A stretch of DNA of 64,000 nucleotides, from contig JAFYYR010000004.1 of NCBI GenBank assembly GCA_017557435.1, forward strand, positions 62,001-126,000, written 5' to 3'. The stretch's first letter is position 1; each line of letters begins with the position of its first letter. The notes beneath the pieces were generated by a model that saw only the letters and a list, made by a program, of their open reading frames with translations, had not been told where the DNA came from and made no database searches. The position numbers and the translations under genes are program-made. The DNA is from Pseudobutyrivibrio sp. (lineage in GTDB: Bacteria; Bacillota; Clostridia; Lachnospirales; Lachnospiraceae). Below are positions 46,151 to 54,053 of this stretch, in pieces.

Positions 46151-46179
46151 ATGATACTACGTGATTTATGTGGCGTAAA
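46151..46179 (-). promoter_or_regulatory. Possible promoter of the 45014-46108 gene
   Basis: On the minus strand TTTACG (46174-46179) and TATCAT (46151-46156) are 17 bp apart, a weak match 43 bp before the ATG. Confidence 0.35.
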
Positions 46180-46234
46180 TATATAATTAGGTTCTTTTTT
46201 ATATTTTCTAAGAAAAACACCATGCACTTATAAC

Positions 46235-46263
46235 AAAAAACCACCGGACTTGCCGGTGGTTTT
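46235..46263 (-). terminator. Chemoreceptor operon terminator
   Basis: CCACCGG (46241-46247) and CCGGTGG (46253-46259), with AAAA/TTTT flanks, form a perfect stem. The minus strand continues TTTTTTG. It is symmetrical and may work both ways. Confidence 0.93.
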
Positions 46264-46278
46264 GATTCAGTCAATAAA

Positions 46279-48048
46279 TTACAAGGACTTAAATTTCTGG
46301 GTTGTGTCATTAAGCTGCTCTGTAACCTCTGTGTTTCTATCCATAGCATCAAAGATTTTCTTAATTCCTGTAACGATCTCAGTTGAGTTTTCTGCACTCA
46401 TATTAATAGCAAGAGAACTCTCCTGAACAGAATTTGTGATAGTATCCACAGCTTCAACCATGGCCTGCATGATTTCATTAAGGCTATCTGCTTTTTCACT
46501 GAACTCTGTAAGCATTTCGTTCATTACATCAGCTGTCTTACCATACTTCTCGCCAGTGTCTACATATTCATTGTAGTCACCGATAACAGTTCCGTTGATG
46601 AAATCAAGAGCTTCTTGTGCATTCTTTGCAAGATTGTTAACTGCAGCAGTAACCTCGTTAGCAATATCCTGAATAGTTGCAGCTGTCTGTCTTGAGTTTG
46701 CTGCAAGAGAACTAATTTCATCTGCTACAACAGCAAATCCCTTTCCTGCTTCACCTGCACGGGCAGCCTCGATTGAAGCATTAAGAGCAAGAAGATTTGT
46801 CTGGCTTGCAATGTCAAGAATATCATCAGTAAGGTCTGTAATCTGACTAACCTTTTCAGATTCCTTAACAGACTTGGTAAGTGTCTCAGAAAGAATGGCC
46901 ACTCTGTCTCCAGCATCTGCCTTCTTAACATTAACTTTAACCTGAAGCTCATCTGCTTCCTGTTTAATTTCATTAGCAGTTTCTGTACCAACATTAGCCT
47001 GATCTGTAATTCTCTGTGCTGCCTGTTTTACATCATCAACTCGCTCGTTGATTGATTCAAGAATACCAACAACAGACTCCATATTAGCAGAAAGCTCTTC
47101 AAGTGCTGCTGATGAATTGGTTACATTATCATCTGCAATTCGAAGCTGAGAGCTAACCTGTTCTGAACTTTCTGAAAGTACAATGGTACCATCCTTTACA
47201 TCTTTCATGATGCCTTGTAGTGTGGCAATAAAAAGATTGATACCATTTTTAATATACATAAGTTCTGACTTTGTCTTAGTGTTGATTCTTGCTGTAAGAT
47301 CGCCTTCACCCATTTCAATCTTTTTAATAATTCCATTAACCTCTTCACTGATAGATTTAATCTTCTTAACAACAGTGACATATGTAATAATAAAGTTCAA
47401 AACAATAAGAATAAGAACAATTGAAGTACCAATAACAGAAACTATAGTTCCACGAGAAAGCAAGTCATTCATCATCGTCTTGGTATTATTAGCATTTTCT
47501 TGAACAGCTGTATCAAGTACCTTTGTAGAATGAATTATTGCTACCTTTTGAATCTCTGCCTTATCAAACAAAATCTTATATGCATTAGTCTGATCGCCAG
47601 CATCGCATTTTGCTATAGAATTATCTATATACTCACATAGCTTTTTATATTGTTCTTCAATCTCAAGCATCTGATTTTTAGCAGCCTCATTATTATAGGA
47701 GCTAAAGTCATTATTCAAATCAGCAATATCCTGCTCAATTGCAGATTTTGCAACATCAAGCTGAGGAAGCAATGCCCCCTGTGTTTCAACAGAATTTGAA
47801 GCTACATAGCCAGTAACTTGATCGTAATATGACATAACGTCAGTCTTCAAATTTGCCTCATGAGATGTAAGCTCCATCATAGAATCAAACATCTCAATAC
47901 TGCTGGTGGTAGATTTAGTCATAGCATTCATAATGAGGGCCATAACAATTAGGAAAGCAATTAACATTCCTAGATTGAGGGCTGAAATTTGAACTACGAT
48001 TGAATTAATACCACTTACTTTTGTCTTGTTATTAGAATTATTAGCCAT
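46279..48048 (-). CDS. Methyl-accepting chemotaxis protein
   Basis: A 589-residue transmembrane chemoreceptor. A first helix (about 17-42) leads to an extracellular four-helix-bundle-like domain (about 43-195), a second helix (about 200-222), a HAMP domain (about 223-275) and a long cytoplasmic coiled coil. The CheA/CheW-contact tip is visible in [17 protein letters not shown] and [13 protein letters not shown]. No CheR-docking pentapeptide is seen at the C-terminus. It is 15 bp downstream of a sugar-binding lipoprotein gene with no permease, which suggests that the lipoprotein is its ligand-sensing partner. Confidence 0.95.
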   Translation of the reverse strand: MANNSNNKTKVSGINSIVVQISALNLGMLIAFLIVMALIMNAMTKSTTSSIEMFDSMMELTSHEANLKTDVMSYYDQVTGYVASNSVETQGALLPQLDVAKSAIEQDIADLNNDFSSYNNEAAKNQMLEIEEQYKKLCEYIDNSIAKCDAGDQTNAYKILFDKAEIQKVAIIHSTKVLDTAVQENANNTKTMMNDLLSRGTIVSVIGTSIVLILIVLNFIITYVTVVKKIKSISEEVNGIIKKIEMGEGDLTARINTKTKSELMYIKNGINLFIATLQGIMKDVKDGTIVLSESSEQVSSQLRIADDNVTNSSAALEELSANMESVVGILESINERVDDVKQAAQRITDQANVGTETANEIKQEADELQVKVNVKKADAGDRVAILSETLTKSVKESEKVSQITDLTDDILDIASQTNLLALNASIEAARAGEAGKGFAVVADEISSLAANSRQTAATIQDIANEVTAAVNNLAKNAQEALDFINGTVIGDYNEYVDTGEKYGKTADVMNEMLTEFSEKADSLNEIMQAMVEAVDTITNSVQESSLAINMSAENSTEIVTGIKKIFDAMDRNTEVTEQLNDTTQKFKSL

Positions 48049-48063
48049 TTCATCTCCCCCTTT

Positions 48064-49368
48064 CTATTGTCTAGAATAGTAATCAGCTAGAACGCCATTT
48101 ACTCTATTCATGAAGCCATCTGCATCAATTTGACCTGCTGCGTATTCGTAGAAGCAATAACAAAGTCCGTCGTCACTATTTCCACATCCTTCTGGTAATT
48201 GCATCCAATGCCAATTAGATGTTTTATCAGCAGCTATATAATCTGAAATAGTCTGGGCAAATGGATCTGCAGCTACATATTTACAATCTGTAAATGGACT
48301 TACAAATCCTGCATTTTCAACAAGCATTTGCTGGCCCTTATCCTCAGAGCACCACTGTAAAAATGCAAGGGCTTCTTCCACATTACCTTCCTTAGGAACT
48401 GCCCACCATTGAGGAGCCGATGTCATGATAGTGTCCATACCATCTTCAAATGCATAAGGAACCATACCAACTGCAAAACTTCCGGCGGCCTGATACTGAG
48501 ATGAGAAATTACCAGTTAAGGATGCACCAATCCAAGACCCCTGTGTAATGAATGCGTACTTACCAGCTGCAAAATTTTCAACCTGTTGATCATAAGTTCC
48601 GTTAGTTACAAATTCTGGGTCAGAATATTGATTGAACATACCAATCATAGATGCAAAATCCATAAATCTAGCAGAATCAACTTTATTAGTCTCTGCCAGC
48701 CCATCAATATATGTTGTATCATCTCTACCTAATCCTGAATCTAAATAGGCACCAAAAATATGGTTTCCTGCAGACCATCCCAAATCCTTTGGTTCTGCAT
48801 AGTAACCAACAACTGCCTTTAGACCAAGGGCATCTTTATTAGCATCTACTTTTTCAAATGCTGCTCTTAATGAATCAGGTCCTGTAATGGAAGCAGGATC
48901 TACTCCACATTTACTTAATATATCTGCATTATAGGCAAGGCCTATAGCTTCTGTTGTATAAGGGAAACCAATAGTGCCGTAATTTTCGTCAACATAAGCT
49001 GCACTGGTACGACCTGCCCAATCCTGATCACTCATATCAACTAGTAGGCCTTCCCAGTTTCCAAATCCAGAAGCCTCACAGGCTATAATATCTGGCATTT
49101 GATCAGAAAGATAATATCCTTTTATAGTAGCTGATGCGTCAACACCTGCCTGCACAGAAAGCACAGTAACCTGAACGCCTGTCTCAGCTGTATAGGCAGC
49201 AGCCAATTCTTCTATCTGACTATTTACCTCACTTTTTACATTAAACAATGTAATACTCTTTTCAGAATTGTCCTGAGCAGACTCATCTGTACTTTCCGAC
49301 TTTTTGCATCCAGCAAAAAGCCCACATACTAAAATTAGAGAAAAAAATAGTACGTAAAATCTTTTCAT
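48064..49368 (-). CDS. ABC-type sugar substrate-binding lipoprotein
   Basis: A 434-residue extracellular solute-binding protein of the family 1 type (maltose/oligosaccharide). The signal peptide MKRFYVLFFSLILVCG ends in the lipobox LFAGC. ITLFNVKSEVNSQIEELAAA begins the mature fold; GSWIGASLTGNFS and WWAVPKEGNVEEALAFLQW are typical of this family. I start at the ATG at 49368, with GGAGGGG 7 bases before it; an ATG at 49383 overlaps that site. No permease or ATPase gene is near. The next gene is a chemoreceptor, 15 bp away. Confidence 0.93.
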   Translation of the reverse strand: MKRFYVLFFSLILVCGLFAGCKKSESTDESAQDNSEKSITLFNVKSEVNSQIEELAAAYTAETGVQVTVLSVQAGVDASATIKGYYLSDQMPDIIACEASGFGNWEGLLVDMSDQDWAGRTSAAYVDENYGTIGFPYTTEAIGLAYNADILSKCGVDPASITGPDSLRAAFEKVDANKDALGLKAVVGYYAEPKDLGWSAGNHIFGAYLDSGLGRDDTTYIDGLAETNKVDSARFMDFASMIGMFNQYSDPEFVTNGTYDQQVENFAAGKYAFITQGSWIGASLTGNFSSQYQAAGSFAVGMVPYAFEDGMDTIMTSAPQWWAVPKEGNVEEALAFLQWCSEDKGQQMLVENAGFVSPFTDCKYVAADPFAQTISDYIAADKTSNWHWMQLPEGCGNSDDGLCYCFYEYAAGQIDADGFMNRVNGVLADYYSRQ

Positions 49369-49392
49369 GAATGTCCCCTCCAATCAAAAGGC

Positions 49393-49426
49393 ATCTAAAT
49401 CTGTTAAAAATAACACAGATTTAGAT
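49393..49426. promoter_or_regulatory. 12-bp inverted repeat before the binding-protein gene
   Basis: ATCTAAATCTGT (49393-49404) and ACAGATTTAGAT (49415-49426) are perfect complements, 25 bp before the ATG. It may be an operator or an attenuator. A 10-bp tandem repeat (CTAGTATTAG, CTAGTATTAA) stands just upstream near 49435-49454. Confidence 0.5.
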
Positions 49427-49556
49427 ATAATTACCTAGTATTAGCTAGTATTAATTTTACAAGACACTGGCATTTTAGTTGTGAAGACATTCAAAGATAT
49501 CTGTGAATAAATTGAGAAAATTATAAAACTGTGGTGAAAATCACATTTTATATCAA

Positions 49557-49590
49557 ATAAAAAAGAACTCCACCAAGTAAGTGAAGTTCC
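49557..49590 (-). terminator. Terminator after the AICAR transformylase gene
   Basis: GAACTCCAC (49565-49573) pairs with GTGAAGTTC (49581-49589) through one G-T pair; the minus strand continues TTTTTTATTTG. Confidence 0.85.
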
Positions 49591-49602
49591 TTTAAATCAA
49601 TT

Positions 49603-50781
49603 TTAGTGATGGAATAATCTAAGGCCTGTGAAGCTCATAACCATTCCATATTTGTTACATGTCTCAATAACATTGTCATCTCTAACAGAACCACCTGGCT
49701 GAGCAACATACTGAACACCAGACTTGTGAGCACGCTCGATGTTATCACCAAATGGGAAGAATGCGTCAGAACCTACTGAAACACCTGTAAGCTTATCAAG
49801 CCATGCACGCTTCTCAGCTCTTGTGAACTCTGATGGACGAGTCTTAAATGTCTTAGCCCATACATCATCACCAATAACATCCTCAAACTCATCACCAATA
49901 TAAAGATCGATAGCATTATCTCTATCAGCTCTCTTGATACCATCAACGAAGTCAAGTCCGAGAACCTTTGGAGACTGACGAAGCCACCAGTTATCAGCCT
50001 TCTGTCCAGCAAGACGTGTACAGTGAATTCTGGACTGCTGTCCAGCACCAATACCAATCGCCTGGCCATCCTTAACATAGCAAACTGAATTAGACTGAGT
50101 ATACTTAAGAGTAATCATTGCAATTGCAAGATCAATCTTAGCCTGCTCTGTAAGATCCTTGTTATCAGTAACAATATTTGCAAAGAAATCATCATTGATA
50201 ACAAGCTCATTTCTACCCTGCTCAAATGTGATACCAAATACTTCCTTTCTCTCAAGCTGCTTCGGAACATAATTTGGATCAATCTTGATAACAGCATAGT
50301 TGCCGTTCTTCTTAGCCTTTAAGATCTCAAGGGCCTCTGGCTCATATCCAGGAGCAATAACACCGTCAGATACCTCACGCTTAATAAGCTTAGCTGTAGC
50401 AACATCACATACATCTGAAAGTGAAATAAAATCGCCAAAAGAAGACATTCTATCAGCGCCTCTTGCTCTAGCATAAGCGTTAGCAAGTGGAGTAAACTCC
50501 ATATCAAGGTCATCACACCAGTAAATCTTGCGCTCTACATCTGAAAGAGGAAGTCCCACAGCAGCGCCTGCTGGTGAAACATGCTTAAATGAAGTAGCAG
50601 CTGCAAGGCCTGTAGCCTTCTTAAGCTCTGATACAAGCTGCCAACCATTAAATGCATCTAAGAAATTGATGTAACCTGGCTTGCCAGAAAGCACCTCAAT
50701 TGGAAGTTCGCCCTCTTCCATATAAATTCTAGAAGGCTTCTGATTTGGGTTACAACCATACTTTAACTCTAATTCTTTCAT
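49603..50781 (-). CDS. AICAR formyltransferase, stand-alone
   Basis: This enzyme adds a formyl group from 10-formyl-tetrahydrofolate to AICAR, the ninth step of purine synthesis. The 392 residues match only the transformylase part of Pur[31 protein letters not shown] with the catalytic lysine-histidine, and [20 protein letters not shown]. The cyclohydrolase (MGS-like) domain is absent and is supplied by a separate gene directly upstream. GGAG precedes the ATG. A 172-bp structured leader separates the two. Confidence 0.95.
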   Translation of the reverse strand: MKELELKYGCNPNQKPSRIYMEEGELPIEVLSGKPGYINFLDAFNGWQLVSELKKATGLAAATSFKHVSPAGAAVGLPLSDVERKIYWCDDLDMEFTPLANAYARARGADRMSSFGDFISLSDVCDVATAKLIKREVSDGVIAPGYEPEALEILKAKKNGNYAVIKIDPNYVPKQLERKEVFGITFEQGRNELVINDDFFANIVTDNKDLTEQAKIDLAIAMITLKYTQSNSVCYVKDGQAIGIGAGQQSRIHCTRLAGQKADNWWLRQSPKVLGLDFVDGIKRADRDNAIDLYIGDEFEDVIGDDVWAKTFKTRPSEFTRAEKRAWLDKLTGVSVGSDAFFPFGDNIERAHKSGVQYVAQPGGSVRDDNVIETCNKYGMVMSFTGLRLFHH

Positions 50782-50953
50782 AATTCTCCAATCCAGCCAG
50801 TTACGCTCTCAATCCTATGATATTGCCTACAGTCACTACATGTTCCTTGCGGCAACACATAGAGATTGATAGCTACTGGCTTAATAAAAATATCTAACTC
50901 CAAATTTCCCAAAGAATAATAGACCAGTAGGGCTTACACCCCTACGGTAGTTG
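50782..50953 (-). promoter_or_regulatory. Structured leader of the AICAR transformylase gene
   Basis: Two stems compete for the same bases. GTAGGG (50927-50932) pairs with CCCTAC (50940-50945), extended by ACC/GGT; the minus strand then reads CTATTATTCTTT, a weak terminator. Alternatively CCAGTAG (50924-50930) pairs with CTACTGG (50873-50879). Closer to the gene, TTGCC and GGCAA at 50823-50855 can form a third stem. This layout suits an attenuator but no ligand family could be assigned. Confidence 0.4.
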
Positions 50954-51667
50954 TTACTTATTCTTATTAATAATACGAGTCTCGTACTTGCCTGTAGCGA
51001 TGTCGATGTATCTTACGAAAAGTGAAACTTTGTTATCCTCGTTAAGGTTTGTCCAGATCATATTTGTAAATTCATCGATGTCACCTGAAATCTCTACAGG
51101 TGTAGGCTCGCCTTCATAAGAAGGAAGTGGATTTCCATCATTCATATAAGTGTGAATAAAACGGCCTGAACCAGCCTTAGGGTTAGAATAATCAAAGGTG
51201 TATCTGTTACATGAATCAGCGTCACCCATGTTAGATTTAAGAATAGACATTAAATAAGAAAACTCACCGTTTTCAACGTGAAGAAGACCTGAAATACGAG
51301 GTGTATAATTAGGACCATCTGGCTCGAACTCGCGTCTGCGAAGTGTCTGCTCAAACGTCTCACCTGACTTCATATAATCATAAATAGTATCAGTCTGATC
51401 ACCATTAGTAACAATTGTGTCATTACCAAGCACACGAACTGGTGCATAAATAATAAGACTAGGGTCGGTAAGCTTTGATGGGTCAAAGGCCTGTGTTCTA
51501 ATACCCTCTCCATCCTCTACGAATACTCTGTTTCTAGAATTCTCAGAACGTCCCATAATAAAATAGGCAGCGACAGCCTTGGTTCCATCTGAAGATCTAC
51601 CAATGACAATGCCTCTGCCCGGATAACTGGTTTCTGATAATTCTCTTGCTAAAGATTTTACTACCAT
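50954..51667 (-). CDS. IMP cyclohydrolase (PurO-like, stand-alone)
   Basis: A 237-residue protein of the stand-alone IMP cyclohydrolase family found in archaea and Clostridia, which closes the purine ring of FAICAR to give IMP. Marks include SYPGRGIVIGRSSDGTKAVA at the N-terminus, YFIMGRSENSRNRVF and the segment around PDGPNYTPRISGLL. It bears no resemblance to the MGS-like cyclohydrolase domain of PurH. The AICAR transformylase lies directly downstream, so the last two purine steps are split between two proteins. An AAGGAGGA site and a promoter lie upstream. Confidence 0.93.
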   Translation of the reverse strand: MVVKSLARELSETSYPGRGIVIGRSSDGTKAVAAYFIMGRSENSRNRVFVEDGEGIRTQAFDPSKLTDPSLIIYAPVRVLGNDTIVTNGDQTDTIYDYMKSGETFEQTLRRREFEPDGPNYTPRISGLLHVENGEFSYLMSILKSNMGDADSCNRYTFDYSNPKAGSGRFIHTYMNDGNPLPSYEGEPTPVEISGDIDEFTNMIWTNLNEDNKVSLFVRYIDIATGKYETRIINKNK

Positions 51668-51699
51668 GGGTTCCTCCTTAATTACATTTTCCGCACAAA

Positions 51700-51729
51700 A
51701 TTATAACCGAACCCATAATAGAATGTCTA
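51700..51729 (-). promoter_or_regulatory. Promoter of the IMP cyclohydrolase gene
   Basis: On the minus strand TAGACA (51724-51729) and TATAAT (51700-51705) are 18 bp apart. Directly beside the -10 box the plus strand reads ATAACCGAAC (51703-51712), which matches the core of the Bacillus PurR PurBox. Confidence 0.6.
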
Positions 51730-51772
51730 CAGTAAATTTGTAGTTTAATTAACTAGTTAGTAAGAAATATCT

Positions 51773-52543
51773 CTAGGTTGTCTCATTAAATTTATTTATG
51801 ATGTCGTCAGCTGATATAGCGTAAGACCCCTGATTAGTGTATGATTTCTTGCCTGTAATTGATGCCAAATCATTGCTGGCATATGAATTAGCCATTGAAG
51901 CCTTAGTAGCTACCTGGTAAGCGTAGCTTCCTGTTCCATTGAACAAGTCCTTAGCATAAGTCATATTAGCTTTATTTTTGAAGAAGTCCTCATCAATATT
52001 AAGATGATTTGTGCTATCAATAGAAATACCAACTTTGCCAAGAGTATTAACTGCCTTAGCACTGGTAGTAACCATAGATGCAAGCTGAGTCAACACACCT
52101 GTACCCTCAGCATTTTTACCTGTATCAACAAGGGAATTATACGCCTTAACATAATCATTAATAGCGTTATAAATCTTATCCTTGTCGTAATCAGATGTTA
52201 CCTTGCCATTCTCGTCTGTAGTCTCTACCTTGTTCCAAATAGAATCCTTGCCCTTATTCAAAAGCTTATCTGTGGCCTTATTTAAAGCAGCAGATTCATT
52301 TCTAACCTGACCGAGATTACCAGTCTCTGCTTTTGATTTTTTAGAGCTATCACTCTTTAGATTGCCCTCTGAATCATATTTGGCATAGTAAGACTTAATC
52401 AACTTCCCGTAAGAACCTGACCTAAGCTGAGATAAGCTACTAATGGAACCTTCCAAACCACCAAAAATAGTGTTGGAACCAGAAGAACTTCCGCCAAATA
52501 AAGAATAGAATGAATTGTTGTTTGAATTAATATTTAGAGACAT
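51773..52543 (-). CDS. Small protein resembling the FliD C-terminal domain
   Basis: A 256-residue protein from the ATG at 52543, with AAAGGAG 8 bases before it; a GTG and an ATG just upstream sit on the ribosome site. The N-terminus is serine/asparagine/glycine-rich. The C-terminal half, with YNAINDYVKAYNSLVD, LGKVGISIDSTNHLNIDEDF and a final segment on DLFNGTGSYAYQVATKA, looks like the C-terminal domain of the flagellar cap protein FliD. It lacks the rest of FliD and the gene stands away from flagellar clusters. It may be a surface or filament-associated protein; the assignment is by eye only. Confidence 0.5.
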   Translation of the reverse strand: MSLNINSNNNSFYSLFGGSSSGSNTIFGGLEGSISSLSQLRSGSYGKLIKSYYAKYDSEGNLKSDSSKKSKAETGNLGQVRNESAALNKATDKLLNKGKDSIWNKVETTDENGKVTSDYDKDKIYNAINDYVKAYNSLVDTGKNAEGTGVLTQLASMVTTSAKAVNTLGKVGISIDSTNHLNIDEDFFKNKANMTYAKDLFNGTGSYAYQVATKASMANSYASNDLASITGKKSYTNQGSYAISADDIINKFNETT

Positions 52544-52620
52544 AAACATCACTCCTTTGACAATAAAACCTGAACATCCTTGTTCTAAATGTCTATTAAC
52601 CCACTATTGTTATACTTGTA

Positions 52621-52648
52621 ATTATAGTACACCAAATTTGTGTTGAAA
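52621..52648 (-). promoter_or_regulatory. Possible promoter of the FliD-like gene
   Basis: On the minus strand TTTCAA (52643-52648) and TATAAT (52621-52626) are 16 bp apart. No sigma-28 (flagellar late) pattern was seen. Confidence 0.45.
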
Positions 52649-52669
52649 GTGTTATGCTCAAATCAACAT

Positions 52670-53431
52670 CTACAAGCGTACTGGTACATTATTCTCACGT
52701 AAATATGCCTTTAGATCATTAATCTCAAGCTCCTTATAGTGGAATAAAGAAGCAGCAAGTGCCGCCTCCGCCCCACCTACTGTAAGAGCCTCGAGGAAAT
52801 GTTTCTTTTCTCCTGCGCCACCTGATGCAATAACAGGAATATTTACAGAAGAAGAAATTGCCTTTGTAAGTTCAAGGTCAAATCCAGCTTTTGTACCGTC
52901 CTGATCCATAGAAGTAAGAAGAATCTCTCCTGCTCCTAGCTTCTCACACTTGATAGCCCACTCAACTGCATCAATACCACAATCTAGACGACCACCGTGT
53001 TTGAAAATATTAAAACCACTTCCATCAGCACGCTTTTTTGCATCGATAGCAACAACTACGCACTGGCTACCAAACTTATCAGCAGCATCAGAAATAAGTC
53101 TTGGATTATCAATAGCAGCAGAGTTAACTGATATCTTGTCCGCTCCCTCTCTAAGTAAAGCCTTGAAATCATCAACTGTACGAATACCGCCGCCAACGGT
53201 AAATGGAATAAATACCTGCTCCGCAACGCGACGAACCATATCTACAACTGTATTTCTATGATCTGAGGATGCAGTAATATCAAGGAATACTACCTCATCA
53301 GCTCCAGCCTTATCATAAGCCGCAGCTATTTCAACAGGATCACCTGCATCTCTTAAATCAACAAAATTAACGCCCTTTACAACGCGTCCATCTTTAACAT
53401 CCAAACATGGGATAATTCTTTTTGTAAACAT
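52670..53431 (-). CDS. hisF: Imidazole glycerol phosphate synthase, cyclase subunit
   Basis: HisF turns PRFAR and ammonia into imidazole glycerol phosphate and AICAR, joining histidine and purine synthesis. The 253-residue barrel starts [19 protein letters not shown], with the catalytic aspartates in LDV and in [22 protein letters not shown] and PVIASGGAG are the phosphate-binding loops. It is 16 bp downstream of hisH. No other his gene is present in the window. Confidence 0.97.
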   Translation of the reverse strand: MFTKRIIPCLDVKDGRVVKGVNFVDLRDAGDPVEIAAAYDKAGADEVVFLDITASSDHRNTVVDMVRRVAEQVFIPFTVGGGIRTVDDFKALLREGADKISVNSAAIDNPRLISDAADKFGSQCVVVAIDAKKRADGSGFNIFKHGGRLDCGIDAVEWAIKCEKLGAGEILLTSMDQDGTKAGFDLELTKAISSSVNIPVIASGGAGEKKHFLEALTVGGAEAALAASLFHYKELEINDLKAYLRENNVPVRL

Positions 53432-53447
53432 ATCAGCACCTCAACCT

Positions 53448-54053
53448 TTAAACATTAGCAAAATTCTTAAGTATCTGAAGTCCAACTGTCGAGGACTTTT
53501 CTGGATGGAACTGACATGCGAAAACATTGTCTTTTTCAACTGAAGCATGTATATGACAACCATATTCAGTTGTAGCCTTGACTATACTAGGGTCAGCTGC
53601 TTCCAAATAATATGAATGAACAAAATATACAAATGAGCCTTCATCAATGCCTTTAAAGAGACGGCCTTCATTTGGAAAATCCAGTGAATTCCATCCAATG
53701 TGAGGAACCTTGATTCCTTCTCCATCAGGAATTCTCTTAACAACGCCATCTAAGAGGTGAAGTCCCTCTACACCAGGGGACTCCTCTGATGAATCAAATA
53801 AAAGCTGAAGGCCAAGGCAAATACCTATAAATGGCTTGCCACTTTGAACAAAATCCTTGCTAGCCTTATCAAGCTCATATTTCTTTAAATGCCCCATAGC
53901 ATCAGCAAAAGAGCCAACTCCTGGAAGTACCAGCCTGTCAGCTCTTTCAATTACACTAAAATCCCTGGTGAGAATAGTTTCCTCACCAAGGATTTTAAAT
54001 GCTTTTTCTACACTTTTAATATTTCCTGCATCATAATCTAGTATTGCTATCAT
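53448..54053 (-). CDS. hisH: Imidazole glycerol phosphate synthase, glutamine amidotransferase subunit
   Basis: HisH releases ammonia from glutamine and channels it through the HisF barrel. The class I amidotransferase triad is visible: Cys in GKPFIGICLGLQLLFD and the His-Glu pair in CQFHPEKSSTVG. The oxyanion region is LPGVGSFADAMG. Length (201) is normal. Its ATG overlaps the stop of the upstream charged membrane protein by 4 bp (ATGA), so the two are translationally coupled. Confidence 0.97.
   Translation of the reverse strand: MIAILDYDAGNIKSVEKAFKILGEETILTRDFSVIERADRLVLPGVGSFADAMGHLKKYELDKASKDFVQSGKPFIGICLGLQLLFDSSEESPGVEGLHLLDGVVKRIPDGEGIKVPHIGWNSLDFPNEGRLFKGIDEGSFVYFVHSYYLEAADPSIVKATTEYGCHIHASVEKDNVFACQFHPEKSSTVGLQILKNFANV

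Noticed and set aside
50781-50860. Possible ZTP (pfl) riboswitch before the AICAR transformylase gene
   Set aside because: The minus strand has GTGACTG and GAGAGCG words like the ZTP consensus, and the gene fits. But the basal stem and the pseudoknot with the CCGCCUGGGC-type strand cannot form, so I do not call it.
52670-54053. HisH-HisF pair as surface-sugar (PseA/WbuZ-type) enzymes
   Set aside because: Both sequences keep the exact histidine-pathway signatures and no sugar genes are nearby.
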